Positions 23,347 through 34,900 of a stretch of DNA of 64,000 nucleotides are shown here, piece by piece (position 1 is the stretch's first letter; each line of letters begins with the position of its first letter). Source of the stretch: Toxoplasma gondii ME49. Taxonomy: Eukaryota > Apicomplexa > Conoidasida > Eucoccidiorida > Sarcocystidae. Location: contig NC_031477.1 of assembly GCF_000006565.2 (NCBI RefSeq), forward strand, positions 5,542,183 to 5,606,182, in the 5' to 3' direction. A program made the position numbers and the translations under genes. Below the pieces are notes generated by a model, which worked only from the letters and a program-made list of their open reading frames with translations, had not been told where the DNA came from and did not search any database.

Positions 23347-25641
23347 TTAGCAAGTTTCCAGTCTGAGCAGCAGTCTCTTGACGCGAATGTGGAGAGTTCC
23401 TAGATCTATAAAGACGCCCCATGACGGCTCCTGTCTCGAATGGCAGTTTCTTCTGCCTCTCTCCACTCTCACGCGCATCGTCTCTTCACTGTCCTGTCTC
23501 CTTTCTCCCTCGCTGTCTCGTTTCTCCCGCGTTCTGTGGTCTTCTGCGTCTTGGAAAAACGCTCCTTTTCCGCGATTCGCCGCCCTCCACTTGTTGACGT
23601 CGAATGCCAGTGCCGCGCTCCCAGAAGACCACAAAAGGTCGCCCTCGACGGAGACACAGAGAGCTGTCTTGCGCCGTCTCTCTCTGATCGAGCATCTCGC
23701 ACTTCCGGCGTCCTCAGTCGCGTTTCGTTTGTTTTTCTCTCCGCCGAAATGAAACGAACTGACTGCGCGGCGAGACGGCGAGGCTTCTCTCTCTCCCGCT
23801 TCTCCCGATGTGTCACACGGCACTGCTTCTCGCTCGTCCTCTTCCCTCGCGCCCGTGGCTGGCCTCTCTCCCGTCTCGTCTCTCTCTGCGTTCCCCCGGT
23901 TTCGTTTCTTTTCTTCCCCTTTTTTTCTCGCTCCTTCTCGGAGGGGGGGCACCAGAAAAGCTTGGCCGATTTGGAAGAGGTACTCTCCACTATGTGGGTG
24001 GGAATCGAAGTGTTCGGGTGTACATACGCCGCGAAGCCTGGCCGTGGGGGAGAGCCCTTCAGCGAGAGGCTGGCCCCAGAGCGCGTTCCACCAGGCGAGT
24101 GTCGCGTCTTTGTCGGCGAAGACCGAGTTCAGTTCTTGGCAAGCAGGTGCGAACGCGGAGAAAGGCGACAGTGAACTCCAGGAAGTGCAGAGCGGTTCCT
24201 TCCTTCGGTCGCGCAAAACAGCGGACGGCATCTCGCCGAAGAAGAAGACACACCGCCACGCTCGCTCGGTGTATCTCCACCTCAGGGTGTCTATACACCC
24301 CTCAACCTGGAGGCAGAGAAGGCGAGAAAGGCGGCAGAGGCGACGCTCGGCAACGCCGAAGAAGACGCGCGAAGCGAGTGTTTTGTTCGCATCTGTTTCG
24401 CCTCCGCTCACAGCAGTGGACGCGAGGGCAGGGGATCTGAGCGCAGCTAAAAACTGCGGAACTGCAGAGAATGATGTTTTCTGAAGCGCGCCAAGTGAGG
24501 CCAGCCGAGTCAGGAGAAGCAAGATGCACCTTCGCAAGTCGACGCCTCCAGAGAGACGCAAAACGCCGTCCGGCGAGAGAGACAGAGACAGCAAGGGAGG
24601 GGGAAACAGAGGCGAGAAAGACAGCGAAGAAGTCACTGCAAGAAAGGAGGGGAGAAACTCCGCCGCGAGCGAGACGCCGCCACTCGCCGGGTGAAAGTCC
24701 ACCCCAACGGAGGGGGCGATCCAGGCTCCCAGCGCGAGGGCACTGCGTTTCAACTTTGCAGGAATTTCCAGAGGCAGCAAGGCAGTTAGCCGTCGCAGCG
24801 TGGTGCCGCTCTCGGAGAAAACATCCCCCGCGTTTTTCTGCCCATTCCACGCGGTGGTGTCTATCCACCTGAAGAGCCAGTGAGGAATCGCGCTGCGGAC
24901 GCCTCGCGCGCTTCCGTGTTGAGTGTCTCGGGCAAACAAGTGAGCCTCTTCTGCTTCACATTTCTTCGACGGTTCGCAATTCGGTTTCCTCTCCTGAACG
25001 ACATCCTTGGCTTTCCTCCCAGGCAAAGAGACCTGAACTCCGTCCTTCCACTCTCTCCCGTCTTCCTCTCCCGCGGCGCTCTGCCCCGTCTCCGCCGTCT
25101 CGCTGCTTCTTCGCTCTCGACTCCACGCCGCTGTATCGTCTGCGCTTCGCTGCTTCCGCTGTTCATCTCCTCCAGAGAATGCAGAGAGGGCGCTGCTGGT
25201 CTGCGCGCAGAAGCGCCGGCGGGGAGGTTCGCTGTCTCCTTCCTCGGCGGAAAAGGAGAGAGCTGGCTGGGTGCTCTCGACGAAGGAGGCGCGTGGAGAA
25301 AAGAAGCGTCTGCGAATCTGGAAAAGCACAGAGGAGACCGGAAGATGCAGCGCCGCGCGCGGCAGAAACAGTCGAACGAGGGGAAGAGCCGCCGCGAGCG
25401 GACGGCGAGTTTTGGAGGGCAGGCGACGAGAAAAATGATCCGAGAAAGAGAAAGAGGAAGAAGAAAGACGTGGAGACGCAAAAGGTAGAGAAGAAGAGGA
25501 GAGCGGAGTTACCTTTGTAGAAACATGAGGGCGAGGCAGAGAAGCGAGACGCTCGAGAGGAATTGATTTTTTCAACAAGACGCCAGCAGCGTGTAGATCT
25601 TCTCCCACGGACAGAAGCAGAAGAAGCGGGAGAAGAAGCAT
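23347..25641 (-). CDS. Hypothetical protein with predicted signal peptide
   Basis: A single uninterrupted frame of 764 residues when started at the ATG at 25641. That start is chosen because it opens with MLLLPLLLLLSVGEDLHAAG, a convincing signal peptide. The same frame is open upstream to 25926, but the extra 95 codons are Phe/Leu/Ser-rich and look like a leader. The mature part begins Ser/Arg-rich, has Glu/Arg-rich disordered stretches (about residues 130-270 and 590-680), and hydrophobic leucine-rich stretches near residues 300-420 (GVDFHPASGGVSLAAEFLPS and the following Ser/Leu run). It ends with WGVFIDLGTLHIRVKRLLLR. I recognise no family. The length of the open frame, the start and the distinct composition of the opposite strand argue for a real gene, perhaps secreted or organelle-targeted; function is unknown. 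Confidence 0.6.
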   Translation of the reverse strand: MLLLPLLLLLSVGEDLHAAGVLLKKSIPLERLASLPRPHVSTKVTPLSSSSLPFASPRLSSSSFSFSDHFSRRLPSKTRRPLAAALPLVRLFLPRAALHLPVSSVLFQIRRRFFSPRASFVESTQPALSFSAEEGDSEPPRRRFCAQTSSALSAFSGGDEQRKQRSADDTAAWSRERRSSETAETGQSAAGEEDGREWKDGVQVSLPGRKAKDVVQERKPNCEPSKKCEAEEAHLFARDTQHGSARGVRSAIPHWLFRWIDTTAWNGQKNAGDVFSESGTTLRRLTALLPLEIPAKLKRSALALGAWIAPSVGVDFHPASGGVSLAAEFLPSFLAVTSSLSFSPLFPPPLLSLSLSPDGVLRLSGGVDLRRCILLLLTRLASLGALQKTSFSAVPQFLAALRSPALASTAVSGGETDANKTLASRVFFGVAERRLCRLSRLLCLQVEGCIDTLRWRYTERAWRCVFFFGEMPSAVLRDRRKEPLCTSWSSLSPFSAFAPACQELNSVFADKDATLAWWNALWGQPLAEGLSPTARLRGVCTPEHFDSHPHSGEYLFQIGQAFLVPPLREGARKKGEEKKRNRGNAERDETGERPATGAREEDEREAVPCDTSGEAGEREASPSRRAVSSFHFGGEKNKRNATEDAGSARCSIRERRRKTALCVSVEGDLLWSSGSAALAFDVNKWRAANRGKGAFFQDAEDHRTREKRDSEGERRQDSEETMRVRVERGRRNCHSRQEPSWGVFIDLGTLHIRVKRLLLRLETC

Positions 25642-28107
25642 GTTGGCGCCAGAGGGCGAGGATTCCTTTTCTGCATGTGTTCTGAAGAATAAAACTGGAG
25701 AGAATTGCAGGATCTCTCGCTCTAGAGAGCTAACGAAGCTTCCATCTCCCAGAAGCTGTTTGAAAAAGAAGAAAAGGCAAGTGGACAGTTTCCAGAACAC
25801 GGAGGCGATTCTGAGGGCGCAGAAGGAGATAGATAAAGGAAGTTGGAAAGGGAGGGAGAGCGACGAACAAGCAGGAGCGAGAAAAGTGAAAGAGAAGGAA
25901 TTGGGGGAGAACAGCAAAGCTAGCAATTGATTCGGTGAGGACGAGAGAAGCGGAGAATTCCGGTGTCTCGTGGAACAAGCACGCAGCTGTCTCTGTCGGT
26001 GTCACCTTCCCTTGTTTTCTATTTTTCCAGGGTATTTTTTCTTGGGATGTTTCGTGTGACACAGGGAAGACAAGAGAATTTCTTATGATGTCTTTTCGCG
26101 AAAAATGGGGAGACAGCTCAACCGGCAGGAGACACCGCCCGCACCTTGGCAGAGTTCTCCGAGTGTGTGTCTCTTCGCGGACGGCGCGCAGTTTCCCAGT
26201 GTCTTCATTTTATTATGCCTTTTAGACTATCCTCTTCGCCAGTTAATGGGGCCGGTTGTAATTTCTCTAAGTTTTTCCGTTTTTCCCCCTTGTAACGAAA
26301 CAAAACAGCGGATGTGTCTCCGAGTCGGAAAAGGGAACTAGCCTGTGTGGAGGAGAGTGCACGGAAGGAAAGAGAGGAGAAAGAAAGGTGAACTTCCGAT
26401 TCATTTTCTCTTTCAACGGAGCGCATGCAAGGAAGGAACGAGCTCAGTGGGGCGCCAGTAAAACGGCAGGCAGTACAAATTCTTGTGGGGGAAAGAAGAG
26501 ACAGGAAGAAGCGAGTATTAGAAGATGGCTTGCCGAGAGCGTGGAGAGACAGGAGCGACACAAGTGTTGCGGCCTCTCCAGTCTATGAGAAAAGGCAATT
26601 ACGCGAAAGAAAGAAACTTCTTAAAACTGCATGTTTGCTGCAGGAAACGCTACAGAAAACCGTCACAGCAGGACGGGTGAGCCTATGTACTCACGTTAAA
26701 ACGCCCACAGCTACACCTACAAATCGAGAAAGTAGAGACAAGCATAGATAGGGAGATCAGTGTCTAGATGCCAAAAGGTAGCTGTATAGAGAGGTAAAGA
26801 GAGATAGATTGATCAATAAATAGGTAGGTATGATTGGGGAGATATGTGGAAGATAGAGAGCTGGTGATCGGCAGAAGATAGGCAGGGAGCAACAGATAGA
26901 AGCGGACCGATATGAACATAGCTCGATAAAAGCAGATAAAGACGGATACAGATAAAGGAGCATACAGATATATGGAGGTACGTGCAAAGACATAGAGACG
27001 GATATATAGACGTATAGATGGTATGACACATAAGAAAGGCCGTTATAGCTCTAGACAGATATGGAGGCTGAAAAAACGTGGTTATAAGTGCAAATGTGAT
27101 GATATCTGGATTTGGTTGTACATATGAGCAGAGCGTATATTGCTGTTATTGTGTGTCAGTATATGTTTCAGCTGAAAGAGTAGAGATTCAAAGATGTACA
27201 TCTGCTTACATACCTCTTCAGTGATAAGTGGCATCGTCAGAATCGACGTACATACGCAGTGATTATCCATTTGTTTCTTTTTCTTCAGACGACTCCACTC
27301 TTCTATGGTGTCGCCGCGAGCTAACTGGTACTGTATATATATTTACGTATGTAGGTGTACATTTATATGATTATATATATATATATATATATATATTCTA
27401 CGTACGTTACGATAGTTTTGCGAAGCGACTTCTTCCAAAAAGGTTCTGTTTCAGAAAAGTGTCTCCCCTGCAAAGTGCCGTCTTTACACGAATTCTAGAA
27501 AGTTCAAAGCTCTTTCATATCTTCCTCTCTGTTTTATCAGACCCGAAAGTGTGCATATTTTCTCTCTTTTACACTTGCGGTACATTGGAATTCTTGAGTT
27601 TTCTCCTTAGTCTTCCCTTCGATTCTGGTCTCTTTTTTTCGCGATGCATCTGCAGGGGTCTGTCTGCATGTATCGTGCTCTACCTTTTTTCTGCTGGCAC
27701 GCCTCTCCTCTGGTCTGCCTGTGTCTCTTTTCTGTCTCTTCTCTCTTCTTTCTCGTCGCCACTCTTCTCCTCTCCTCTGTGCATTGTGTCCTTCTCGTCC
27801 TCTGTCCTTTCTGCTTCCATGCTCCTTTTTCTTCTCGCGTCTCCCTTCCGTAAGCCTACGAGGAAGGACTTTACAGAAGTTGCTGAAGAATGTGTGCTTC
27901 GATAGGAATCTGTGTGGGCGCCACCCATTTGCATGCGTCTGCGGTGACACGAAATATGTAAAAATGCAGTTTTCAATGTGCATTTGCACAGTGTCTCCGC
28001 GGGGCTCTGTCGAAGTCCACTGTCCTTGCTCCACCACACAATCCAGAAAAGACTTGGCACTCTTCCTTTCAGTCGCCGTAGGAACACCGAAAATGCGATG
28101 AAGCATA

Positions 28108-28150
28108 AGTATATATATATATATATATTTATAATGTGTGAACTTTTTTC

Positions 28151-28187
<37 letters not shown>

Positions 28188-28601
28188 AATTATAAGACCA
28201 TAGAAAGAGACAGTACTGCTTATATGCATGCATACGCATGTATATAACTATACACAATTATATATATATATATATATAGGTATAAACATACATAATCAAA
28301 GTGAGAAAGCAGCTGATCAGTGAACAGCTATCTTTAGTGGAACATCTTGAGTTCTCCTGTTTTTCTGTCTCTCGTTTTTCTCATCTGATTCTTCTTGCCT
28401 TCTGTCCTTCGTTTTTTGCTGCCGAAAAACGAAACCCAAGAGTGCAGATACGGAGTGTCCTGTGTCTCTCCGTCTTCGACTATTTGACTTCTCTCTGGAC
28501 CCCACGAAGTCGCACATACCATACGAACAGGCATCTCACACAACTCATACATCCGCTGCTATAAGCTTCCTCTACCAATATATATATATATATATATATG
28601 C
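28108..28601. repeat. Cluster of TA microsatellites
   Basis: Four short (TA)n runs at about 28108-28134, 28157-28194, 28258-28280 and 28578-28601. Confidence 0.93.
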
Positions 28602-29041
28602 ATCTTATAGGTGTCCTACACTAAAATGTCACGATAAACATGTATACGTATATGTAGGCATACGTGAAATACATAGTGTATATATTCACTCTGAATATAT
28701 AGGTACATACTTTATATGGAGTTTCAGAGCGCACAGGCACAAGTATATTTCTGCGTCAGAGTGTCTAGAAATCCAGGAGAAGAGACGTTTCTTTTCCCCC
28801 TTCTTTGTGAAGAAGGTTTTTTCTGGTTTTGCTTGAGATTTTGACAGAGTTGCAGTTTTTTCCGGCGCGCATGCACTTTTTTTCGTGGGTGACCGCGTCG
28901 AAAACGCGCCCGCCGCGTGTGTGAGGATATTCGGACCGGTCGTAAAAAGTCGCATTTACAACTCGTTCTTTCCCTGGCCTTCTTTCCATTCTGCTCTTCC
29001 CTTTTTTCTTTTTTCTCTCTTGTTTTCTTCTCGTTTCTTCT

Positions 29042-29773
29042 CTATTTTCCATCTGCTTTCTCTTCTTTCCGGGAAAAGGCTTTTCTTTTCGGGAACTCCT
29101 CGACCCCAACTTCCGGTCGCCCTGGAGAGAGTGCGAGAGCGGTCGCGAGGCGAGAGTCGGCGGCTTTCATGTTCAAGGCCTTTTCGACTTCCTCGAAAAA
29201 AGACTTTCTGGAATCTCCATTTCCCTGCAACTCTCTCTTCTCCTCCAGAGTGTCTCTGTCTGAAGCTGCCGAGACACACCGGTCTCTCTGCGGGGGCCGT
29301 GGCAATGTGAGAAGACGCTCGAGAGAAGGACGCCTTGCGTCTTGAGGTTTCTCCCTCTGTCTGCCCAGCATCGCCTCGAGTGCTTTCTTCAGGCTTTCGA
29401 CTCGCCGCGTGAGGAACGCCTCTGTCAGAAAGGACTCTGCCGGTCCCTCCTCGCTTTCCTCGGAGGCAAAAAACAGCCCCCGGTGTCGCCGTTCAGAAAC
29501 TTCCTGTTCACTCTGGAAAGTGAATCGCCCTCTCCGCCTTCCCAAAGTGCGTTGCGTCTCGTTTCCCCCGCGCTCGCTGCTCTGCGAGTTCCAGCGCCTC
29601 TTCTCTCCGGCCTTGTTTCCGCCGTCGGTGGATGCCTTCTCTGCGCGCAGCCGCTGAACGAGATTCAGAGGCGGGAGTGAGCTCGAGGCGAGGGAGGGAG
29701 GAGAAGAGGACGAATCGCAGAAGCAGCGAGAAGAGCGTTTCGGACGAGTCCCCTGGTCTGCGAGTGACGTCAA
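29042..29773 (-). other. Uncertain open reading frame antisense to XRN2 leader
   Basis: A 243-codon minus-strand frame whose first ATG lies two bases from the XRN2 start codon on the other strand. The predicted product is charged and helical in parts (RRVESLKKALEAMLGRQREK; KSFFEEVEKALNMKAADSRL) and reads more like protein than most shadow frames here. I know no relative. It could instead be the chance complement of the XRN2 5' leader, which has to lie here. Reported as a weak candidate only. Confidence 0.22.
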
Positions 29774-29774
29774 G

Positions 29775-31147
29775 ATGGGGGTTCCAACCTTCTATCGGTG
29801 GCTGTGCAGCCGCTATCCGCGGGTCGTCATCGACGTCGGCGAGAATCACGTTCAGGAAATGAGGGAAGAACTTCGACAGAAGAAGGAGCAGCAGCGACAG
29901 CAGGCGGCGAAGGAGAAGGAAGCGACGTCGACCGACGGTCAAGAAAACAACGACGCGGAAACAACAGAAGAAGACTTCGCATACGACTGCCTCTACCTGG
30001 ACATGAACGGAATCATCCACCCTTGCTGCCACACCGACGACGGTGTACGTACACCCCCGAAAGAGGCGATGGCCTTCTCCTGTGCAGAATCGCAACTTCG
30101 CCAGCGCTTCTGGCTGAAAACAGTTGTCTCCGCGTTCGTTTCAAAGAGTCGTTCTCCGCTACTTCTCAGTGCCGCTGTCTTTGCTGTTCCTCCTCAAACT
30201 CGAGTTCTCTTTACTGTTTCTCGCTGATTCTTGAGGACTCTGTTTCTTCGTACCTGCCAGCTTCCTGTCGTTGCGTTCTGAGGACTCACAGCCCACCGGA
30301 CAGTTCTATGTGAGCATCTGGTATTGGCAATCGTTTGAATTTCAGCTCTCCGTCAAGGTTGTCAAAGCGTTCCGTTTGCCTGTCGGCGAAATCGGCTGCC
30401 TCTCACCAGTTCGAGGCGCCCGCACAGGGTCGCGCTGTTTCGAGACACAGAGTCTAGACAACACCTTGAGGGATTTTTGGGCGTTGTTCCACTTCGTCTG
30501 CGCAGCGTTGTGTTTCCGGTATTTTCAAAGAATTCCAGTTTCCGTCGCCTCTCCTGTGGCTCGACATGCGGTTCCGTCCACCTCTTGGTAAAACTATTCC
30601 CCTTTTTGCGCGCAGCTCTGTTTACCCTTCCTCTTCTCCCATATCTTTTCTCTCTTCTCCTCTGCTCTTTTCTCTTCTCTCACTCACGTTTCCTTCTCTT
30701 ACATCATCCTCGCTTTTTCTTCCATCTTCTCAAAGGGTCTCCTCCTTCCTCTTCTCTCATGTCCTGTCTCTGTTTTTTCGCGCGAAGCTCTCTTTCTTCT
30801 CTCCCTCTCCGCGTTCTTTCTCTGGAAGCCGCTCTCGCGTGAGTTTCTGTGGGTGTCTCTCTGCAGTCTTGTCCCGCGACGGAAGAGGAAATGTTTCTCT
30901 CCATTTTCCAGTACGTGGATCGAATCGTCGACATCATTCGCCCGCGCCAGCTTCTCTACTTAGCTATCGGTGAGCCTCCAACTAAGAAAAGAAAAAGAGA
31001 GAGACGGCGAAAAGAACGAAACAGATGTGCAGTCAGCTGCACTTCTGGCTCTCGGTTTATATATATACATATATACATATATATGTATATATGTACATAT
31101 ATACATATATATATATATATGTACATATATATATATATAAACGTATG

Positions 31148-31179
<32 letters not shown>

Positions 31180-31935
31180 GTATATGTGTTTATGTGTATC
31201 TGTAATTGTGTCGAGCCGTGCTCAGACCCAAATATGCATATATGTAGTCGTGTATGGAACTCACCTTGTGTGTATCCAAATACATGCACATGTATACTCG
31301 CACATTTGTGTATGGACAAAGGAATATTTCCTTACGTTGATTTAGATAGGTCGATTCACATGGGTCCAGTTACGCATGCACATTTACGTCTGTACATTTG
31401 AATGTCTTGCTCGGTAGATGGAGTGGCGCCGCGCGCAAAGATGAATCAGCAGCGCAGTCGGCGCTTCAAAGCCGCCAAAGACATTCAAGAAGAAGAGAAG
31501 GCTTACGCGGAACTGAGGGCGCAGTTCGAAAGCGAAGGACGCGAAGTTCCTCCCAAGAAAATGCGCTGGGACTCCAACGTCATCACTCCAGGCACACCCT
31601 TCATGCACCGCCTGGCCGACGCCCTCACGTAAGCGAAGGCGTCGAAACTCAGCTGCGAAAAAGGCCAAATCTCCTCTCCTTTCAACGAAAACGCTAAACG
31701 AAGGTCCCCGTGTACATTCACATATGCACACAAATATACATATATATATATATATATATATTCATGTATATACATATATATATATATACATGTATATGCA
31801 TATGTGAGTACTGAAGGTGTGTTAGTGTTTGCGCGGGCTTCTGTCTATTGATGTAGGAGTGTATAGGCATGTGAGGGAGGCTGGATATATGTATGCGTAG
31901 CTAATAAGGCTTGTCATGCAGAACACATGCATATG

Positions 31936-31967
<32 letters not shown>

Positions 31968-34900
31968 TAAATAGTTATATATAGATATATATAGATATAT
32001 AGATATATACATCCATAGAGAGATACGCATAGAAATAACATGTGCATGCGTTTTTACGTGCAGTGGCAGTCTGTTGTCTGTGGGGTCTTCGAGAAAAAAG
32101 GTTTTCTTCTCGCGTTCAGCTCTCGCTTTTCCAGCTGCACCCTGGTGCATGCGTTTCAGATATTACATCCAAGACCGCCTGGCGACGAACGAGAACTGGA
32201 AAGGCCTACGAGTCATCTTCTCGGACGCCACAGTCCCGGGAGAAGGCGAACACAAAATAATGGACTTCATTCGCCAGCAACGCAAATCTGGCGAGTAAGG
32301 GAGTTGCCCGCTTTTGAGCTCCGAAATAACTGGAACTAATGGCACGAAGAAACTGCATGAGAAGCGAACAGGCCTCCGCCGTCCTTTTTCTCTCGCTTTC
32401 CTACGTCCTGCCTCCATCCTCTCCACACAGGTGTCTCACCTGTTTTGGGCCTCTCCTTATGTTCCTCCCTCGACTTCTCTGTCCTCTGCGCGACGTCCCT
32501 CCCCTTCTTCCCCCTCCGTTGCGTCTGCCTTGCTCTTTTCCTCTCTCTTTTCTTCTCTCCTTTCTTCTTGCTCGTCGTCTGTCCCTTTTCCTCTTTTCCG
32601 CGACCTCCGTCTGCCGCGTTGTCTCTCTTCCGGCTGTGGCTCCTGAAGCGCGAACTGTCTCTCTTTTTCTCTGCGTTTTTCCAGGTTCTGTCCGAATCTG
32701 CGGCATGTGTTGCATGGCGCAGACGCAGATTTGATTATGTTGGGTTTGGCGACGCACGAAGCCAACTTCTCGATTCTTCGGGAGGCCGTGGTCGACCGAA
32801 CGCCTGAGCAAGTCTGCAGCGCATGCGGCGCCGTGGGTCACTCGGCGGAGAACTGCCCCGCGAGCTCGAGTGTGCAGGCACCCGACGACCGCGCCTTTCG
32901 CGTCTTCGAGCAAGACAAGCGCGGCCTGAAGAGACACCTGGAAGCGCGCGGCGTCGAACTTCGCGAGGACTGGGCTACAGGGCTCGAGAGCCACCGCCGA
33001 GCGTGGAAGCCTCTCCAAATGCTCCAACTTCCTGTGTTGAGGGAGTACTTGGCTTACGAATTCATCACCAGTGTACGCAGAGACTCCAAAGTGATTCGAG
33101 AGACGAAAACGGGACTGACGGTGCGAGAGAGAGAAGGCGACAGAGAGAAGGCGAGAGAGAGAGAGGGCGAGAGAGGGGGGGAGAGAGGGATCTGCGTGGA
33201 ACGCATGCGAGCAGAGACTCTCTTTACAGAGAGACACCACGAGTTACGTCGCGAGGCAAGGACGATTTCGCACTCGAGAGTGAACCGAAGAAGCGCGCAT
33301 TCTGCCACGCAAAACCTCGAGTGGACCTGCGTGCGTACATCATAAATGCCGATACAGAGATGTCTACAGACAGACATACGGCTTCTTGTTGAAACGTCAT
33401 TTACGTCTGGAGAGTTGCACGGCACTGAAAGTGAAGAAAGGCATGGAAAAGGGTGGCGCTTGTGAATTGCGAATGGGGTTGTTGCGTCTGCTCTGCCCTT
33501 CCGTGTGTCTCGAGGTTGTTGAGTGTCTGGGCAAGGCCGGTCTCCTTCCACTTTCTTCACTTTTCGAGTCTTCGCTCGAAATCCCAGAGCGTAGCACCCT
33601 TTTGAATGAAGTCGCCTTCCCCGTTTTCCTTTGGTCCTTTTTCCCCCCGTTGTTTTCAGCAAGAAGAAGGACAGTCCTTCGACTTGGAGCGCTGCATCGA
33701 CGACTTTGTTTTTCTCTGCTTCCTTTGCGGAAATGATTTTCTGCCTCACCTGCCCCACCAGTCGATTCAGCGCGGGAGCATCGACGCCCTCGTCCAGCTG
33801 TACCTACAGCTGAGACCGCAGGTCCTCACCGACTACCTGACCCGCGAAGGTCGCGTCAACCTTCCTGAGTTGTACACTTTTCTCCACCACTTGGCCATCG
33901 TCGAGAAAGAAGTTGTCCGACGCGACCTCCAGAGAAAGGTGAAGAACGGAAGAGAGCGAACGCACGGGGGCGTTGTCTTCTGCTGAAAAGAAAGGCGACA
34001 AACTTTTTTCGGGGCGTTTCTTTGCACATCCAGCTCCCGCGAGAGAGACGAAAGAGCAGTCTTGCCGTACATGTACTTCCGTCACATGTGGGGTGACACA
34101 CTGACATCTCCGCACAACACTGTTTATCTATCCACGTCTAACTTCATATATATATACATATATATACATATATATATATATATATGTATTCATATGTCTT
34201 TTCGGCTGCTAAATTGTGCTGCTTGCCACACGGATGCTTCGTCGTCCAAGGCAGGCGAGTTAATCTGAGAAATCGAAAGTGCGGTTTTCATTTTTCGATG
34301 CTTTTCCCCAGAATTTCGATATATAGATTTCGATCGTACGGATGAAGACCAGGTGTCCCGGGGACGGACTTACAGATTTCAATCATGGTCTCGAATAACT
34401 CGGGGCACTGCAGTACCTCGGAGAGTGGATGTGACGCCCTACGACTGTTCTCCTTCTTCCAGGTCTGCAATCTTGTTGCGTTTCTGCCTTCCGGACTTGT
34501 ATGCTGCGTCCAGAGTCGCATGCGCGAGAGGACAGAGCAGCAAAAACAACAGGAGCTTCTCTCGGCGGCGAAGGCGGCCGCCGAGCGGATTCGGACTGCG
34601 AACAAAGGGGGAGATTCCGGACCCTCTCGAGACGCAGAACAGGCGCCCGAGTTGTCGAACGAGAACGCTGCGCGGCTCCTGAAGCACCAACTGGAGGCGC
34701 GGATTTTGGCGGTGGGTTCTTCGAATATAAGCCAGAGCGGCAGTCCGGAGGCCCAGCCGGCTCCTGCAGGCGCGGCGGCAGGCGCAGCGGGTGGAGTCGT
34801 CGGCCAAGTCGACGCGGAAGACGCGAGCGTTCGTGGCGAAACGTCAGGGGAGGGTGCAGAAGGCGCGGTGGTCCGAGAAGAAGACAGCGAGTGCTTTGAA

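Larger units (their letters stand above)
25642..29774. other. Divergent intergenic region upstream of 23347 gene and XRN2
   Basis: Contains the promoters and leaders of two divergent genes. It has a GATA/AGATAG-rich stretch at about 26750-27030, (TA)n tracts at about 27374-27397, 28108-28194, 28258-28280 and 28578-28601, and a T-rich stretch at about 28980-29090. Two minus-strand frames look more protein-like than background (27850-28110 and 29042-29773) but lack family motifs. Confidence 0.5.
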
